From contig BSYO01000002.1 in assembly GCA_033239525.1 (NCBI GenBank), positions 12,806,626 through 12,870,625 of the forward strand: a DNA stretch of 64,000 nucleotides, written 5' to 3'. Each line of letters starts with the position of its first letter. Within the stretch, counting starts at the first letter, position 1. Of this stretch, positions 22,456 to 33,379 are shown one piece after another. This stretch comes from Nepenthes gracilis. Its lineage: Eukaryota > Streptophyta > Magnoliopsida > Caryophyllales > Nepenthaceae. The notes under the pieces were generated by a model, which searched no databases, was not told the origin of the DNA, and was given only the letters and a program-made list of their open reading frames with translations. Both the position numbers and the translations under genes were made by a program.

Positions 22456-23006
22456 GGGTCGTGAACATGATATCCAGCCGGCCGGCGGGAGGAGATGGGC
22501 GTGAGCTCGCAGCAGCAAAGAGGCCGAGGATGGGGCTCGGGAGTGAAGATGATGTTATCTGTTTTAGCAGTAGGGACTTAGGCCATGTAACTTCTCCTCA
22601 CTCCGACCCCCTGGTTGTAACTGCACTCGTTTCTGACGGAGCAAATGACTACCAGATGAAACGAGTATTTGTTGATAATAGAAGCTCTCGCAATTTGCTG
22701 TACTTTGATGCTTACTTCAAACTAGGCCTTAAGAAAAATTGAATGAAGGTGCGAGAAGGGCCACTCTACGGACTGGACAACGAGCTAGTGCCCGTTCAGG
22801 GTATCATCCAGTTGGAGGTGACCCTAGGGACATATCCGAGGACGGCGTCCAAGGTCCTCACATTCCTCGTTGTGGACCTGCCCTCGGTCTATAATGCAAT
22901 CCTCGGACGGCCTTGCTTGGCTACATTCAACGCGGTAACCTCCATCCCACATTTCAAGATGAAGTTCCCCACCCCATGTGGGGTAGGAGAAGTCCTCGGG
23001 GACTAG
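22446..23006 (+). pseudogene. Aspartic protease region of the gypsy element
   Basis: It contains KRVFVDNRSSRNLLYFDAY, where plant gypsy proteases have a D-x-G-S-S active site; here the Gly position reads Arg (AGA). A TGA at 22740 interrupts the domain. The part after it (FLVVDLPSVYNAILGRPCL ... HFKMKFPTPCGVGEV) is the conserved protease end. Inactive by two independent changes. Confidence 0.82.
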
Positions 23007-23177
23007 TCAACCGGACGGATGTGTTACTTGGTGCAGACCACGCAAGTAACACTTTCGCAGCCCATGGAAGACCTCGACCTCAGGGACAAGGCCACGTCAC
23101 AGCACGCTCAGCCAGGAGAGCCAATAGTCTGAGTTCCCCTGGATCCCACGGATCAGGAAAAATATGTCCAAATAGGG

Positions 23178-24653
23178 AGTTCACTCCCGGAGACTGTCAG
23201 GGACCAACTCATCGATTTCCTGCGAGAAAACTCGGACGTGTTCCCGTGGTCCCCTAGCGACATGCCCGGGATCTCTCCTGAGATCATCGTCCACAAGCTA
23301 GGCATCGACCCCAGGCACAAACCGGTCAGACAGAAGCGTAGGAACTACTCCACTGAAAAGTTAGTGGCCATCCGCGAGGAGGTGAAGAAGCTTCTGGATG
23401 CTGGATTTGTCCGAGAAGTGCAGTACTCCACTAAAAAGGCATGCCCCAAGGACAGCTTCCCATTGCCCAGAATCGACCAACTCATGGATTCGACGTCCGG
23501 CCATGAGCTCCTAAGCTTCATGGATGCGTACTCCGGGTACAACCAGATCAGAATGAGTCCCGAGGACGAGGAGCACACGTCATTCATGACAGACCAAGGG
23601 ACATACTACTATAAGGTAATGCCCTTTGGCCTCAAGAACACGGGAGCGACCTATCAGCGACTTGTGAATAAGATGTTCAAAGACCAGATAGGTAGGAACG
23701 TGGAGGTGTACGTTGACAACATGCTCGTCAAGAGCAAGATAAGCAGCGACCACGTGAGGGACTTGGCTGAGACCTTCTACGTGCTCAGGGCCTATGGGAT
23801 GAAGCTCAATCCCAGTAAGTACACTTTCGGTGTCGCCTCGGAAAAATTCTTGGGCTATATCATATTGCACCGGGGAATTGAGGCAAACCGAGAAAAGATC
23901 CAAGCGATCCTAGACATGCGGTCCTCGCGAACGGTGAAGGAAGTTCAGCAGTTGACCGGGAGGGTGGCTGCCCTCTCCCGTTTCCTGGCGAAGTCGGCCG
24001 AAAAGAACCTACCATTCTTTAAAGCCCTAAGGGGAATGAAGACCCGGGATTTTCGGTGGAGTGATGACTGCGAGGATGCGTTCCGAGGACTCAAGAGCTA
24101 CCGTTCAAGTCCACCCCTTCTAGCTTCCCCACGGCAGGGTGAGGAGCTATACCTGTACCTCTCTGTGTCCGACACAGCACTAAGCTCGGCGCTAGTGTGA
24201 GAGCAACATGGCAGGCAGCAACCTGTTTATTACGTGAGCAAAACTCTCGCGGACGCCGAGACCAGGTATCCCATCACGGAGAAGGTGGCCTTAGTATTGG
24301 TTTACTCCGTAAGGAAGCTCAGGCTGTACTTCCAGGCGCACAAGATAGTTGTCCTAACGGACCAGCCACTAAGGGCCATCTTGCAGAAGCCAGAGATCTC
24401 CGGGCGATTGATCAAATGGGCCATTGAGCTGGGAGAGTTTGATATAGAGTTCCGTCCGAGACCAGCCCTGAAGGGACAGGCACTCGCGGACTTCCTCGTC
24501 GAGACAACGTCGCCGTCCGGTTGCGATGGAGACCAGGTTACAACGGACGAGTTCAACAGGGCGTCTACTTGGACCTTACACGTGGACGGCTCCTCCATGA
24601 AGGACGGCTGCGGAGCAGGAGTTGTCTTACGCACCCCGAGGGGTTGGAAATAA
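23178..24653 (+). pseudogene. Reverse transcriptase and first RNase H of the gypsy element
   Basis: RT motifs run from KLGIDPRHKPVRQKRRNYS through KDSFPLPRIDQLMDSTSGH, SFMDAYSGYNQI and MPFGLKNTGATYQRLV. The catalytic YVDD box reads YVDN (GAC AAC) near 23710. About 25-30 residues of the fingers are missing between REVQY and KACPKDS. A TGA at 24198 separates RT from the RNase H part (YYVSKTLADAETRYP ... VLTDQPLRAIL). The protein is clearly non-functional. Confidence 0.9.
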
Positions 24654-25312
24654 AGTACTCACTGACACTAGGGTTCTCGGCTACGAACAACGCTACAGAG
24701 TATGAGGCCTTGCTGACCGGACTCCGACTGGCCAAGGAATGCTCAGCCAAAGAACTGATCATCTATAGTGACTCTAAATTGGTCATCAATCAGGTCCGCG
24801 AAAACTTCGACGTCAACAACGCGCAGCTGTCCAAGTATCTTTCGAAGGTTAAGGGCATGATCGTGGGTTTCAAGATGGCCGAGTTCATCCACATCCCACG
24901 GGAGGAAAATACCAAGGCCGACACGCTTGCACGGGCTGCGGCTTCGGGGGATCCTAAACAGTACGCTAGGGGTATGCGAGAAGTCCTGGGCAGGTCCAGC
25001 ATTGAAGACCCCGAGCAGGAGGTAATGCAAGTCGCGGACAGAAGCACCTGGATGACTCCCTACCTGAAGTTTTTATCTGATGGCTCGCTGCCCGACGATC
25101 TGAACGAGGCCAAGAAGATAAAGAAGACGACGGGCTGGTACACAATCGTGGACGGCCAGCTGTATCGACGGGGCTTCTCAGCCCCTTACCTAAAGTGTCT
25201 CACCCCAGAGGAGGCCGAGTACGCCCTACAGGAGGTGCATCTCGGAATATGTGGATCCCATATTAGGGGAAAAAACCTAGCTTTTAAACTTATGAGGCAA
25301 GGGTACTACTGA
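24521..25312 (+). pseudogene. Second (archaeal-like) RNase H of the gypsy element
   Basis: The start WTLHVDGSSMKDGCGAGVVL is in one frame and the rest (TNNATEYEALLTGLRLAKEC, IIYSDSKLVINQV, HIPREENTKADTLARAA) in another, so a frameshift lies near 24645. The D-E-D type residues (VDGS, TEYEAL, SDSKL) are present. A second RNase H after the first is the hallmark of Tat elements. Confidence 0.88.
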
Positions 25313-26197
25313 CCAACAATGAAGTACGACGCCATGGATTTTGTGCACAAATGCGAAAGTTGCCAACTTCACAGCAACATGAGCCATTGGCCCCACACGG
25401 ATCTCCGGGCGCTACAATCCCCGTGGCCGTTCGCCCAATGGGGGCTCGACATCCTCGGACCATTTTCCCTCGCTCCTGGACAGAGGAAGTTCCTGATTGT
25501 TGGAATAGACTACTTCACCAAGTGGGTAGAAGTAGTACCGTTGGCTAGGATAACAGAGCAAAATGCGACAGAGTTCCTCTGGCAGAATATCGTGTGCAGG
25601 TTTGGGATACCAGAGTGCATCGTGACCGACAACGGGACACAGTTCACCGAAAAGCGATTCACTAAGTACTGCGCAAGCCTGAGGATCAACCTAGTACATA
25701 CGTTAGTGGCATACCCGCAGACCAACGGGCAGGTAAAAGTGACAAACCGCACGATCCTACATGGGCTGAAAACCAAGCTGGAGTCTTCCGAGGGCTCATG
25801 GGTGCACGAATTGCCCTCAGTCCTCTGGTCATACAGGACAACGCCTAGAGAGCCCACAAGAGAAACCCCTTTCAGTCTTTGCTACGGGGTTGAAGCTGTC
25901 ATCCCAATAGAAGTATGCCTCACAAGCCCCCGGGTTGGGTGCTTCAGCGTAACGGATAACAGCCAGAGGCTCCGAGAAAGCCTCGATGCCCTCGAGGAGG
26001 TTCGTGATCAGGCAAGGCTTAGGATAGCGGCTTACCAACAACGGGTGGCCCGCTATTACAATAAGAAAGTAAAGGCACGACAATTTGAGGTCGGGGATCT
26101 CGTACTGAGAAGCGTGGAAGCCACGGGAAAAATTGCCGGCAGAAATAAGCTCTCACCAAATTGGGAAGGACCGTTTTTGGTCTCAGCTATCCTTTGA
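25200..26197 (+). pseudogene. Integrase of the gypsy element
   Basis: The HHCC zinc finger is visible (HLGICGSH ... CESC) but a TGA at 25312 replaces the usual Trp in GYYWP. The core shows GLDILGPF and VTDNGTQF for the two Asp. The Glu of the DDE triad, expected in NGQxE, reads Lys in NGQVKVTNR (AAA) near 25737. The C-terminal part (VGDLVLRSVEATGKIAGRN, LSPNWEGPF) is kept and ends at 26197. Confidence 0.9.
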
Positions 26198-26319
26198 GGA
26201 GGAGCTTATAAGTTGCGCACCCAAGAGGGCAAGCTGTACCCCGGACTTGGAACGCTGCTCACCTTAGGAAATACTACTAGTGAAAGACGGGTCACCCCCA
26301 ACAAACAAAACTCGGATCC

Positions 26320-26650
26320 ATCTGAGCGGCCAAAGAGACCGTACCAAAAACTCGGCTGTGACCGAGCTGCTCCAGAGGTCGGACCCCAGAGGTCACACCA
26401 AAAACTCGGCTGTGACCGAGCGGCCCCAGAGGTCAAAACTCCAAAAACTCTGCTGTGACTGAGCGGCCCCAGAGGTCGGACCCAAGAGGTCAAAACACCA
26501 AAAACTCGGCTGTGATCGAGCGGCCCCAGAGGTCGGACCCCAGAGGTCAAAACTCCAAAACTCAGACTCCTTCGAGCGGCCCAAGGGGTCGTAAGCAAAA
26601 TTCGGATTCGTCCGAATGGCCCCCGATGTCGTAAGTGTAAAACTCGGATT
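26320..26650 (+). repeat. Tandem repeats in the 3-prime region of the gypsy element
   Basis: About six to seven units with the core GAGCGGCCCCAGAGGTC and the linker CCAAAAACTCGGCTGTGACC, period 30-65 bp with higher-order variation. Plant Tat/Ogre elements are known to carry such arrays, which can seed satellites. Confidence 0.85.
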
Positions 26651-26776
26651 TGTCCAAGTAAAAAAAAAAAAGAGAGGAATGAAGAGAAGGGAAAAAGGAG
26701 AGACACTTGTGATAAACTCAAGGGTTTCCTTTTTATTCATAAATACAATACAACAATGGAAAAGGAAAAACAAAGG

Positions 26777-28660
26777 CTAGCCCTCGCCAGGACCTTGAGG
26801 TAGAACGGCTTCGGGTTGCTCTTCTAAAGACAAAGAGTCCTTTCTGTGACTCGAAGTTCCCGGCTGGTCTGATGAGCAAGGACCCGCTGAGGGGCTTGGG
26901 CCCGAGGACCTAGGAAATGGCCTGCCCTGAAGACCGTACACATCCTCAGGGTGTGCGGCGCTCGCGTTACGCAGATCCAGCACAGCAGGGGGGAACCGTG
27001 GGTGCAGGAGCAGCATCAACCGACGGCATAGGCGAATGCCATCCCAGAACTTGGCCTCCGGTAGGGGGGCTATGTCGGTAGCCTTCACGGAGGTCCTCAG
27101 CTTCTCCTCCAACTGAAGGCTTCGTTCAAGAAGGAATCCGTATCGGGCCTCTAAGAGCCTCAGGGCTTCCTCAGATGAAGCGCTCTTTGTGGTGGCCTCA
27201 GCAAGCGCCGCGTGAAGCCGCTGGTTCTCCTCCTGAACGGCTTTGAAGACTCCGCCTCCAAACAAGACCAGGCGACTTCGCCCACCAGTTGGCTAAGGCC
27301 ACTGATCAGATCCTGGAGATGCAAAAGGAACCAAACCACTTAGAAGCAGTCAACAGAAAGTGAGGCAAATGGGAAGGTGGCAAAGTACCTGAGAAACCAC
27401 AAGATCTTGAGTGGGGGCACTCTCCCTTGAGGTCTCGGGCACGAGCGGGTACTCCACGGGTACCGCAGGAACATCAAAAGCGGCATCGAAGGAAGGACCT
27501 TCAGGGATGGGGGGCTCCGCCACCCCCAGGATGTCAGCAGCGGCCGGGATCTCTAAGATCGTGACCTCAGCCTCAACGCTGCTGAGAATGTCAAAAATGT
27601 CCTCAACAGTAACAGCGACGGCTGCCTCCATCCCACAATGCTCTACGATCTCATCCAAGGTTGCCTCCCCCGAGGCATCAAAGGCTATAGGGTCGTCAAG
27701 AGGAAAACCCGCAGAGACGGCCGGGACCTCAGGATGGGCCTTGGTACCAGAGGAAGGAGGTGCGGCGGCCCCGGACTCCACAGGAGGACCAGAAGCCAAC
27801 CTCATGGCCTTCTTAACCATGGGGGCAATAACGGAGTCATCGTCCGATGAAGACTCACCAGCGATGCTTAGTGGACCCTTTGGGACCTCAATCCGCGGAC
27901 TCTTCGGAGGCCTATCGGATGGCTTCTGGATAACAAGAGGACCCTCTCTTTTCCTTAGGTTCTTTTTCTTCTTCTTCTTCAAAGCCGCAATGGTAGAATC
28001 TCCAGATAGCGCCACCCACTTGGCTTTAGCCAGCTTTTCAGGGGACAACCAAATATTCTTCTTCCCCACGTTGAAGCTGCCAAGATTCGCCAGCACCAAG
28101 TCCGTAACCTCCCTGGCGGCTTCTCTTTCCTCGTCAGTAATGTCGGAGCCATATTTGCTCGTGACATTTCCCCATACGGATGAGAGCTGCCACTCCTCAG
28201 CAGCCTTAAGAAAGAAGAACCTGTCCTTCCATATTTTGGTGGAATCCGGGTTCCCTCCAATCATCTCAGCAAACTCAGGGCGGGGGCTCATGGTGATCCA
28301 GTCGAGGTTATGAGTGAAGCGAAACATAATCTTCACCATGTCCGTCTCAAGAACTTTGCTGTGGCAGTGCGCGAATACGCACAAGAAAACCAAGTACCTG
28401 ATGGCGTTGGGCTGGAGCCTCGCGAACGGAACGGCCAACTCCTTCATCAGACGGTGAAGCTCCGTGGGAATAGGGGAACAAAGTCCACCTTTGAGGTGAA
28501 CTTCATAAACAACAATGTAACCGCCCGAAGGACTGCACGCCCTCTCCGTGGCTCCTGGAACCACCATCAAATTGGACTCTGGAATGCCATATTTCACCCT
28601 GATCTACTCAAGATTTTGAGGGGAAAGGGAAGAGGCTATGTCATTAATGCCGGGAGCCAT
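26777..28660 (-). pseudogene. Antisense gene of the gypsy element, two exons
   Basis: On the minus strand an ATG at 28658-28660 opens MAPGINDIASSLSPQNLE and meets TAG at 28604-28606. The frame continues VKYGIPESNLMVVPGATE ... LHRLMKELAVPFARLQPNA to the donor at 27388/27389. This N-terminal block resembles the plant 'putative gypsy type transposon' domain (Pfam Transposase_28, from memory). A 76-bp intron (27313-27388, CAG|GTACTT ... CATCTCCAG|GAT) joins in phase to DLISGLSQLVGEVAW. A one-base loss near 27250 then shifts to the coiled-coil segment KAVQEENQRLHAALAEA. Lys/Ser/Asp-rich linkers lie at 27850-28000. One stop plus one frameshift make it a pseudogene. Its role in such elements is unknown. 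Confidence 0.75.
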
Positions 28661-29054
28661 GGCAACGAGGAGTGAAAACGAAGCGGCGTGAAAAATTTCA
28701 GAGGACGTCAAGGAAAAGGAGAAGAAAAGGGAGGAATGAATGAAGACGCGGCAGAGAATTTAAAGAAAATTTCAAACAAAGGAAAAGGCACCCTCATTAT
28801 AGCCATCCCACGTGTCAGCTCCCCATACGCAGTAGGCGGGCGCAGGCCTTGGGGCTTCCCGAAGCGACGTCACATCAATCGGATGTCACATTCAATGCTC
28901 CACGGGGAAATGAAACGGCGGCGAAAGACAAGTCTCAAATTTGCCAAAAGATCTCGGACGTTTTTCGCGTCAGCAGAAGGTAAAGAGCGCGGACTATCGC
29001 AATAAGAAGATGTTCACAAGGCATGTCAAATGGCTGAGTCCTCGAACCGTTTGA

Positions 29055-29067
29055 CATGGGGGGATCG
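29055..29067 (+). other. Polypurine tract of the gypsy element
   Basis: ATGGGGGGATCG lies immediately before the 3-prime LTR, the position of the plus-strand primer. Confidence 0.8.
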
Positions 29068-29912
29068 TGATGGGTCCCAAAACCGAAGGCCCAAAATTAC
29101 AATCGCAGGCCCAGAGGATCACATGGGTAAGCTGGCCCAAAAGGCCCACAAGCCTAATCAAGCCCAAATAACTAACCCAATTCCGAGCACCTGAAGAATC
29201 AAACTAAGCGACAAAGGCACTAGAGGTCCAAGAGGGCACTATGACCCATGCGAGAACGGGGACAGCCAAAAAGGCCAAAATAGTCAAGAGCGCCAGCTCA
29301 GATGACTTGCACGGTATACGCTGCCACGAGCGACCAACGGCTTCTGACACGCCGTACCTGCAGGCCATGCGCCCTTGAGCGCCGTATCTGTAGACTGTGA
29401 CAGGTGTCCCTGTCACAGCCGCACCTACAGTAGTGGTGGGGATGGCAGGTGGCTCTGACGCACCAGTGCCACGTGTCGCCCCTCTAACGACATCACACTC
29501 CTTATAAATGCCCCCTTTAAACTACTAGAGGAGGATTCTGAATTCCCATCTGTTTACGCTCGAGCAAGAGAATCTCCGAGAGAAAAAGAAAGGCAAAGAG
29601 AAAAGAGTGAAGAAAGAAATATGTCTCCTTGCGTTGTATTTCCTTAAGAAAGCAAACAGCTTCCCAGGCACTCATTGTATCTTTCATCGCAATAGCGAGA
29701 TTTCTCGAACCGTCTGTCTGCTGCCGTGGTTTTTCACCCCTCATCAGATAACGGGGTTTTCCACGTAAACCTGTGTGTTTTCCCATTGCCCTCACATTTC
29801 TTTTCTCTGCTCGGGCTCTGTTTACTTCGTGTTGCCCGTTTCTGTCGGTCCGCCCACTCAAAAAGCCATTCGCGCTTCGACTAACATACGGCCGGACTCC
29901 GCGGATGCAACA
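29068..29912 (+). repeat. 3-prime LTR of the gypsy element
   Basis: Pairs with 19805-20650, with TATAAATG at 29503-29510, and is followed by the AACTG duplication. Confidence 0.95.
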
Positions 29913-29917
29913 AACTG

Positions 29918-30524
29918 TAATGATATTATCATAAAATCTATCATCTCAATTACAAGATAAATAAAATAATTGTATCCAGATACATCAAAACTATAAGGGC
30001 TGTGATCCCGAAATAAATATCCCACTACTGTATCGAAAATAAAGCTTTTTCATGCTTAACATAAAGTAATAGTTAGACTTTGAAATTTTCTATCTATATG
30101 CACCTTAGCAAATACTTAATCTCCTAACTAGATGATCTCTACCCCAGCTAATTCCAAGGATAGGAGGTCTCTAGCTCTCCTTATGGCGTACAAAGGGATC
30201 TAAATAAAATCCTTGATGTCCTCTAAAGTAGATCTGAGGGTGATGTCAGTTGTTTTTACTTACCAAAAAAAAAAAAGATGTAAGTTGTTTTGATGGATCT
30301 CCCCCAGAAAGCCTCAAATCCCATATCTCTGCATTTCAAGGTTTGGAAAATCGGTCCAATTCATCCTCTTGTGTTTGCGAATCTAAGCTTTGTGACCGTT
30401 CTCAGTCTTGAGGGGATCCATGTGAGGATTGATGATAAGGCTACAGTGGTGGGTCTTGGTTAGAGGTTCTCACCAGCCCCTCCTCTTGTGTGCTGTTGAA
30501 ACCAGCCACTGATGAGGGTCTAGC
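29918..30524. other. Flanking DNA with no clear gene
   Basis: Contains a tail-only insertion (30257-30276). A 56-codon open stretch after 30297 (MDLPQKASNPISLHFKVW ...) has no family I recognise; it may be a fragment of another LINE ORF1. Confidence 0.4.
30257..30276 (+). mobile_element. Tail-only insertion of 20 bp
   Basis: TACTTACC-A12 lies between GATGTCAGTTGTTTT (30242-30256) and GATGTAAGTTGTTTT (30277-30291), 14 of 15 equal. Confidence 0.85.
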
Positions 30525-30539
30525 TGATGTTTCCTAGGT

Positions 30540-32467
30540 GATAATATTCTTCTTGCCCAAGACCTTCTGCAAAAATATCACTTAGGTCATGATCCCCCCA
30601 AATGTGCTATCAAAATCGATATCATGAAAACCTATGACTCTGTTTATTGGGACTTCCTTATTACCACTCTCGAGTTAATGGACTTCCCCCCCAAATGGTG
30701 TCTTGGATTCATCAATGTGTCACTATTCCCTCTTTCTCTCTCAATATTAATGGTGAATCGGTAGGTTTCTTCAAAGGCAGTAGTAAAGGTCTTAGACAGG
30801 GCGACCCTCTGTCACCATATTTATTTGTTCTCGTTATGGAAGTGTTGAATGGCATTATTGAGGTGAAGGCAAGATGAAATGATAAGTTTCGTTTCCACTA
30901 GAAATGTGAAGCTACCTGAACGGTCATGCTTACTTTTGCGGATGACTTGCTCCTTTTTGCGAAAGCTGACACTATATCTGTTTGCATTCTTCAGGAATGC
31001 CTTGAGGAATTTAAGTTGATCTCTAGGCTATCTGCTAATAATCACAAAAGTGAGATCTTCATCAGCTCTAAAGATGCGAATCTAACTCAAAACATCAAAA
31101 GTATCATTGTGTTTAAAATTGGCAGTTTACCTATGAGATACTTACGTGTTCCACTCATAACAACTAGGCTTTCGGCTACGGATTGCAAGCCCATCATTGA
31201 TAAAATCATGAAACGAGTTACATCGTGGAGGAATAGATGGTTATCATTTGGAGGACGTGTCCAACTTATCTCCTCCATCCTCTCGTCCATCCACTTGTAC
31301 TGGGCTTCCATATTCATCTTGCTAACTTCGATAATTAAGATTATCGAAAGCTACCTTCGGAGGTTTTTATGGCACAGTTCTATTGATGGGAAGACTACTG
31401 CCAAGGTTGCCTGGGATGATATTTGCGACCCAAAGAGTGAAGGTGGTCTGGGTATCAGAAACCTTTTGGCTCAAAATAAAGCTCTCCTATGTCAGTTGCT
31501 TTAGCGTATTCTTACCAGGACTCTGAATCTGTTTGGTCCTTATGGATTCATGCGCACAGAATTAAGGATCGGTGCATTTGGACTTTAAAAGTCTCGGAAT
31601 CCTCGCCATGGAGTTGGAAGAAAATCATGAAGCTGCGTCCTATGATGCATCTTCACACTTTATACTCTATTGGGGATGGATCTGATACATTTCTTTTGCT
31701 TGATAATTGGCATCCGTTTGGTCCTCTGTGTGAAAGAACCATATATCATACCAGGATGGTCACGAGTCTGCCCAGGGACTCGAAAGTCAAGGTATTATTC
31801 AGAATAATAATTGGCACTGGCCTAATCCTTATGATATGGATGTGTCTCGCATTATGGAAAACATGCCCACATATTCCCCTAATACCAAAAATCAGGATTA
31901 TATTAGCTGGATTGCTAGTACTGATGGAAATTTTAAGCCTAAATCTGCTTATTTCCTTTTTCACCCCCAAAGGAAAAAGTGATCTGGGCCGCACTTGTTT
32001 GGGGCTCATCTCATATCCCCGCACATGCCTTTATCCTTTGGCTTGTCATCCGTAGGCGATTAAGTACTCTTGATCGTACCCGCGGTATCCCGATTGGTTC
32101 CAAGACCTATGTCTTATGTCATACTGGGGAAGAGGATCATGATCACTTGTTTTTCAAATGCCAGTTCCTCGATTCCGTATGAAGTATGCTTCGTCGTCGT
32201 GCCGGTCTCCAATGGCCTTATCCGGAGTAGAATCAAAGTATCTTATGGGCTGCTAACAAATGGAAAGGGAAAATTTTCAAGGCTCAATCTTTGCGTCTCA
32301 CCCTAGCTGCCTTAGTGTACTTTATCTGGAGGGAGCGTAACCGCCGAACCTTTCAAGATTCTCCCCCTCAAAACACAGACCAACTATTCTCTCATATTTT
32401 TGAGGTTGTGCGGTGTAAATTGAAGGCCAATCTTGAGGTCCCTACCTGGGTGGATAAAACCTCGTAG
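30540..32467 (+). pseudogene. LINE reverse transcriptase fragment with zf-RVT region
   Basis: It encodes IDIMKTYDSVYWDF, GLRQGDPLSPYLFVLVMEV and the catalytic LTFADDLLLFAKAD near 30930. Then come MRYLRVPL, SWRNRWLSFGGRVQLISSIL and the WDDICDPKSEGGLGIRNL block. After a TAG at 31502 the C-terminal part continues in shifting frames to a zf-RVT-like segment near 32080-32170 and ends at TAG 32465-32467. Stops and frameshifts make it dead. The FADD box itself is intact. Confidence 0.88.
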
Positions 32468-32785
32468 GATCGCTGGTGCTTATCATGCTAAGTGGAGCTT
32501 AGTAAAAAAAAAAAATTATTATTATTATTATTATTATTATTATTTTATTTTATTATTCTTCCGCCTTTTGGTTTGAAAAAAAAATGGACTGTTGTATTCT
32601 TTGGTCCAATCCCGTTTGTTTTTTCTTTGGTTCTGTTATGTTCCTTAGCCAGGGGGTCTGTGGCTGGTTTGCTGGCCAGCTCGGGAGTATCTCTCTTTCT
32701 CCAATGTACTTGTCCTTCCCTCATTTATGTCGCTGTTGGGTGGTCTGACTGCATGATTTGCCTGTCTTTCGACGGTTTGGTACCC

Positions 32786-33009
32786 CTTTTTTTTTTGGTA
32801 AAGTAAAATTTTGGATTAATGGGAGAAAAAAATTACAAGATCTATGTTTTATCTCCAAGTATTTTACTTAGAGGTAAAACATAAAGTGCTAGGGTATGCC
32901 CCGAGCAACTGGTACATCAGAAAAAAAACATTAAAACAACCACAAAAAACAGAATATGAAATCTGTCAACTATTTCACACGAACAAGTTCGTGATTAGCT
33001 ACGCCCAAA
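32786..33009 (-). mobile_element. 224-bp LINE-tail fragment
   Basis: Flanked by two perfect 17-bp copies of TCGACGGTTTGGTACCC (32769-32785 and 33010-33026). It shows the GGTAAAGTAAAA terminus, stem-loop (TTTTATCTC...GAGGTAAAA) and core (GCTAGGGTATGCCCCGAGC) on the plus strand. Confidence 0.93.
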
Positions 33010-33379
33010 TCGACGGTTTGGTACCCAATCTTGTCGGATTAGATGCTCTTTGGCTGTAGTTCTTTACGGCTTCTAATGGCCTTTCTGTGGTTCCTGACAT
33101 TTGGACCGATTGACAAATCGTTGGTTGGTTGGCTCGTCGGCATGGTGGTCCGGTCCTCTGCATCTTCTTAACCAAAAAAAAAAACCGTATGTATTTTGCT
33201 GGAGCTTGGAATTGGCGTGTTTTGTTTGCTGCTATGGTTGGCATCTCAGCTGTTATGCTACGGGTTGGTTGATCTAGGGGAGTGCCACTGTTAACGACAC
33301 AGCTGTGAAAGCTAAAAAAGAAATCTGGCTTTCTAGAGAGAGAAGACTGTCTTGTTTTTTTTCTTCATTGGTGCCAGCC

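Larger units (their letters stand above)
19805..29912 (+). mobile_element. Complete but inactive Ty3/gypsy element, Tat type, 10.1 kb
   Basis: LTRs of 846 and 845 bp begin TGATGGGTCCC and end CGCAACA/TGCAACA. The 5-bp target duplication AACTG is intact at 19800-19804 and 29913-29917. The internal order is PBS, gag with a CX2-H-GH-C knuckle, protease, RT, RNase H, a second (archaeal-like) RNase H, integrase, tandem repeats, an antisense gene, polypurine tract. Two RNase H domains and an antisense ORF before the 3-prime LTR are features of the Tat lineage. All pol domains carry stops, frameshifts or lost catalytic residues. Confidence 0.93.

Noticed and set aside
26206..26721. 171-codon repetitive ORF on the minus strand
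   Set aside because: Translation of the gypsy tandem repeats, with repeat-derived periodicity and no known domain.
27411..28313. 300-codon plus-strand ORF
   Set aside because: It is the mirror of the antisense gypsy gene and has low-complexity Ser/Gly composition without family motifs.
28595..28597. GTG start for the antisense gypsy ORF
   Set aside because: Plant genes start at ATG. An in-frame ATG at 28660 lies upstream, separated by one stop codon, so the ORF is better read as a pseudogene from 28660.
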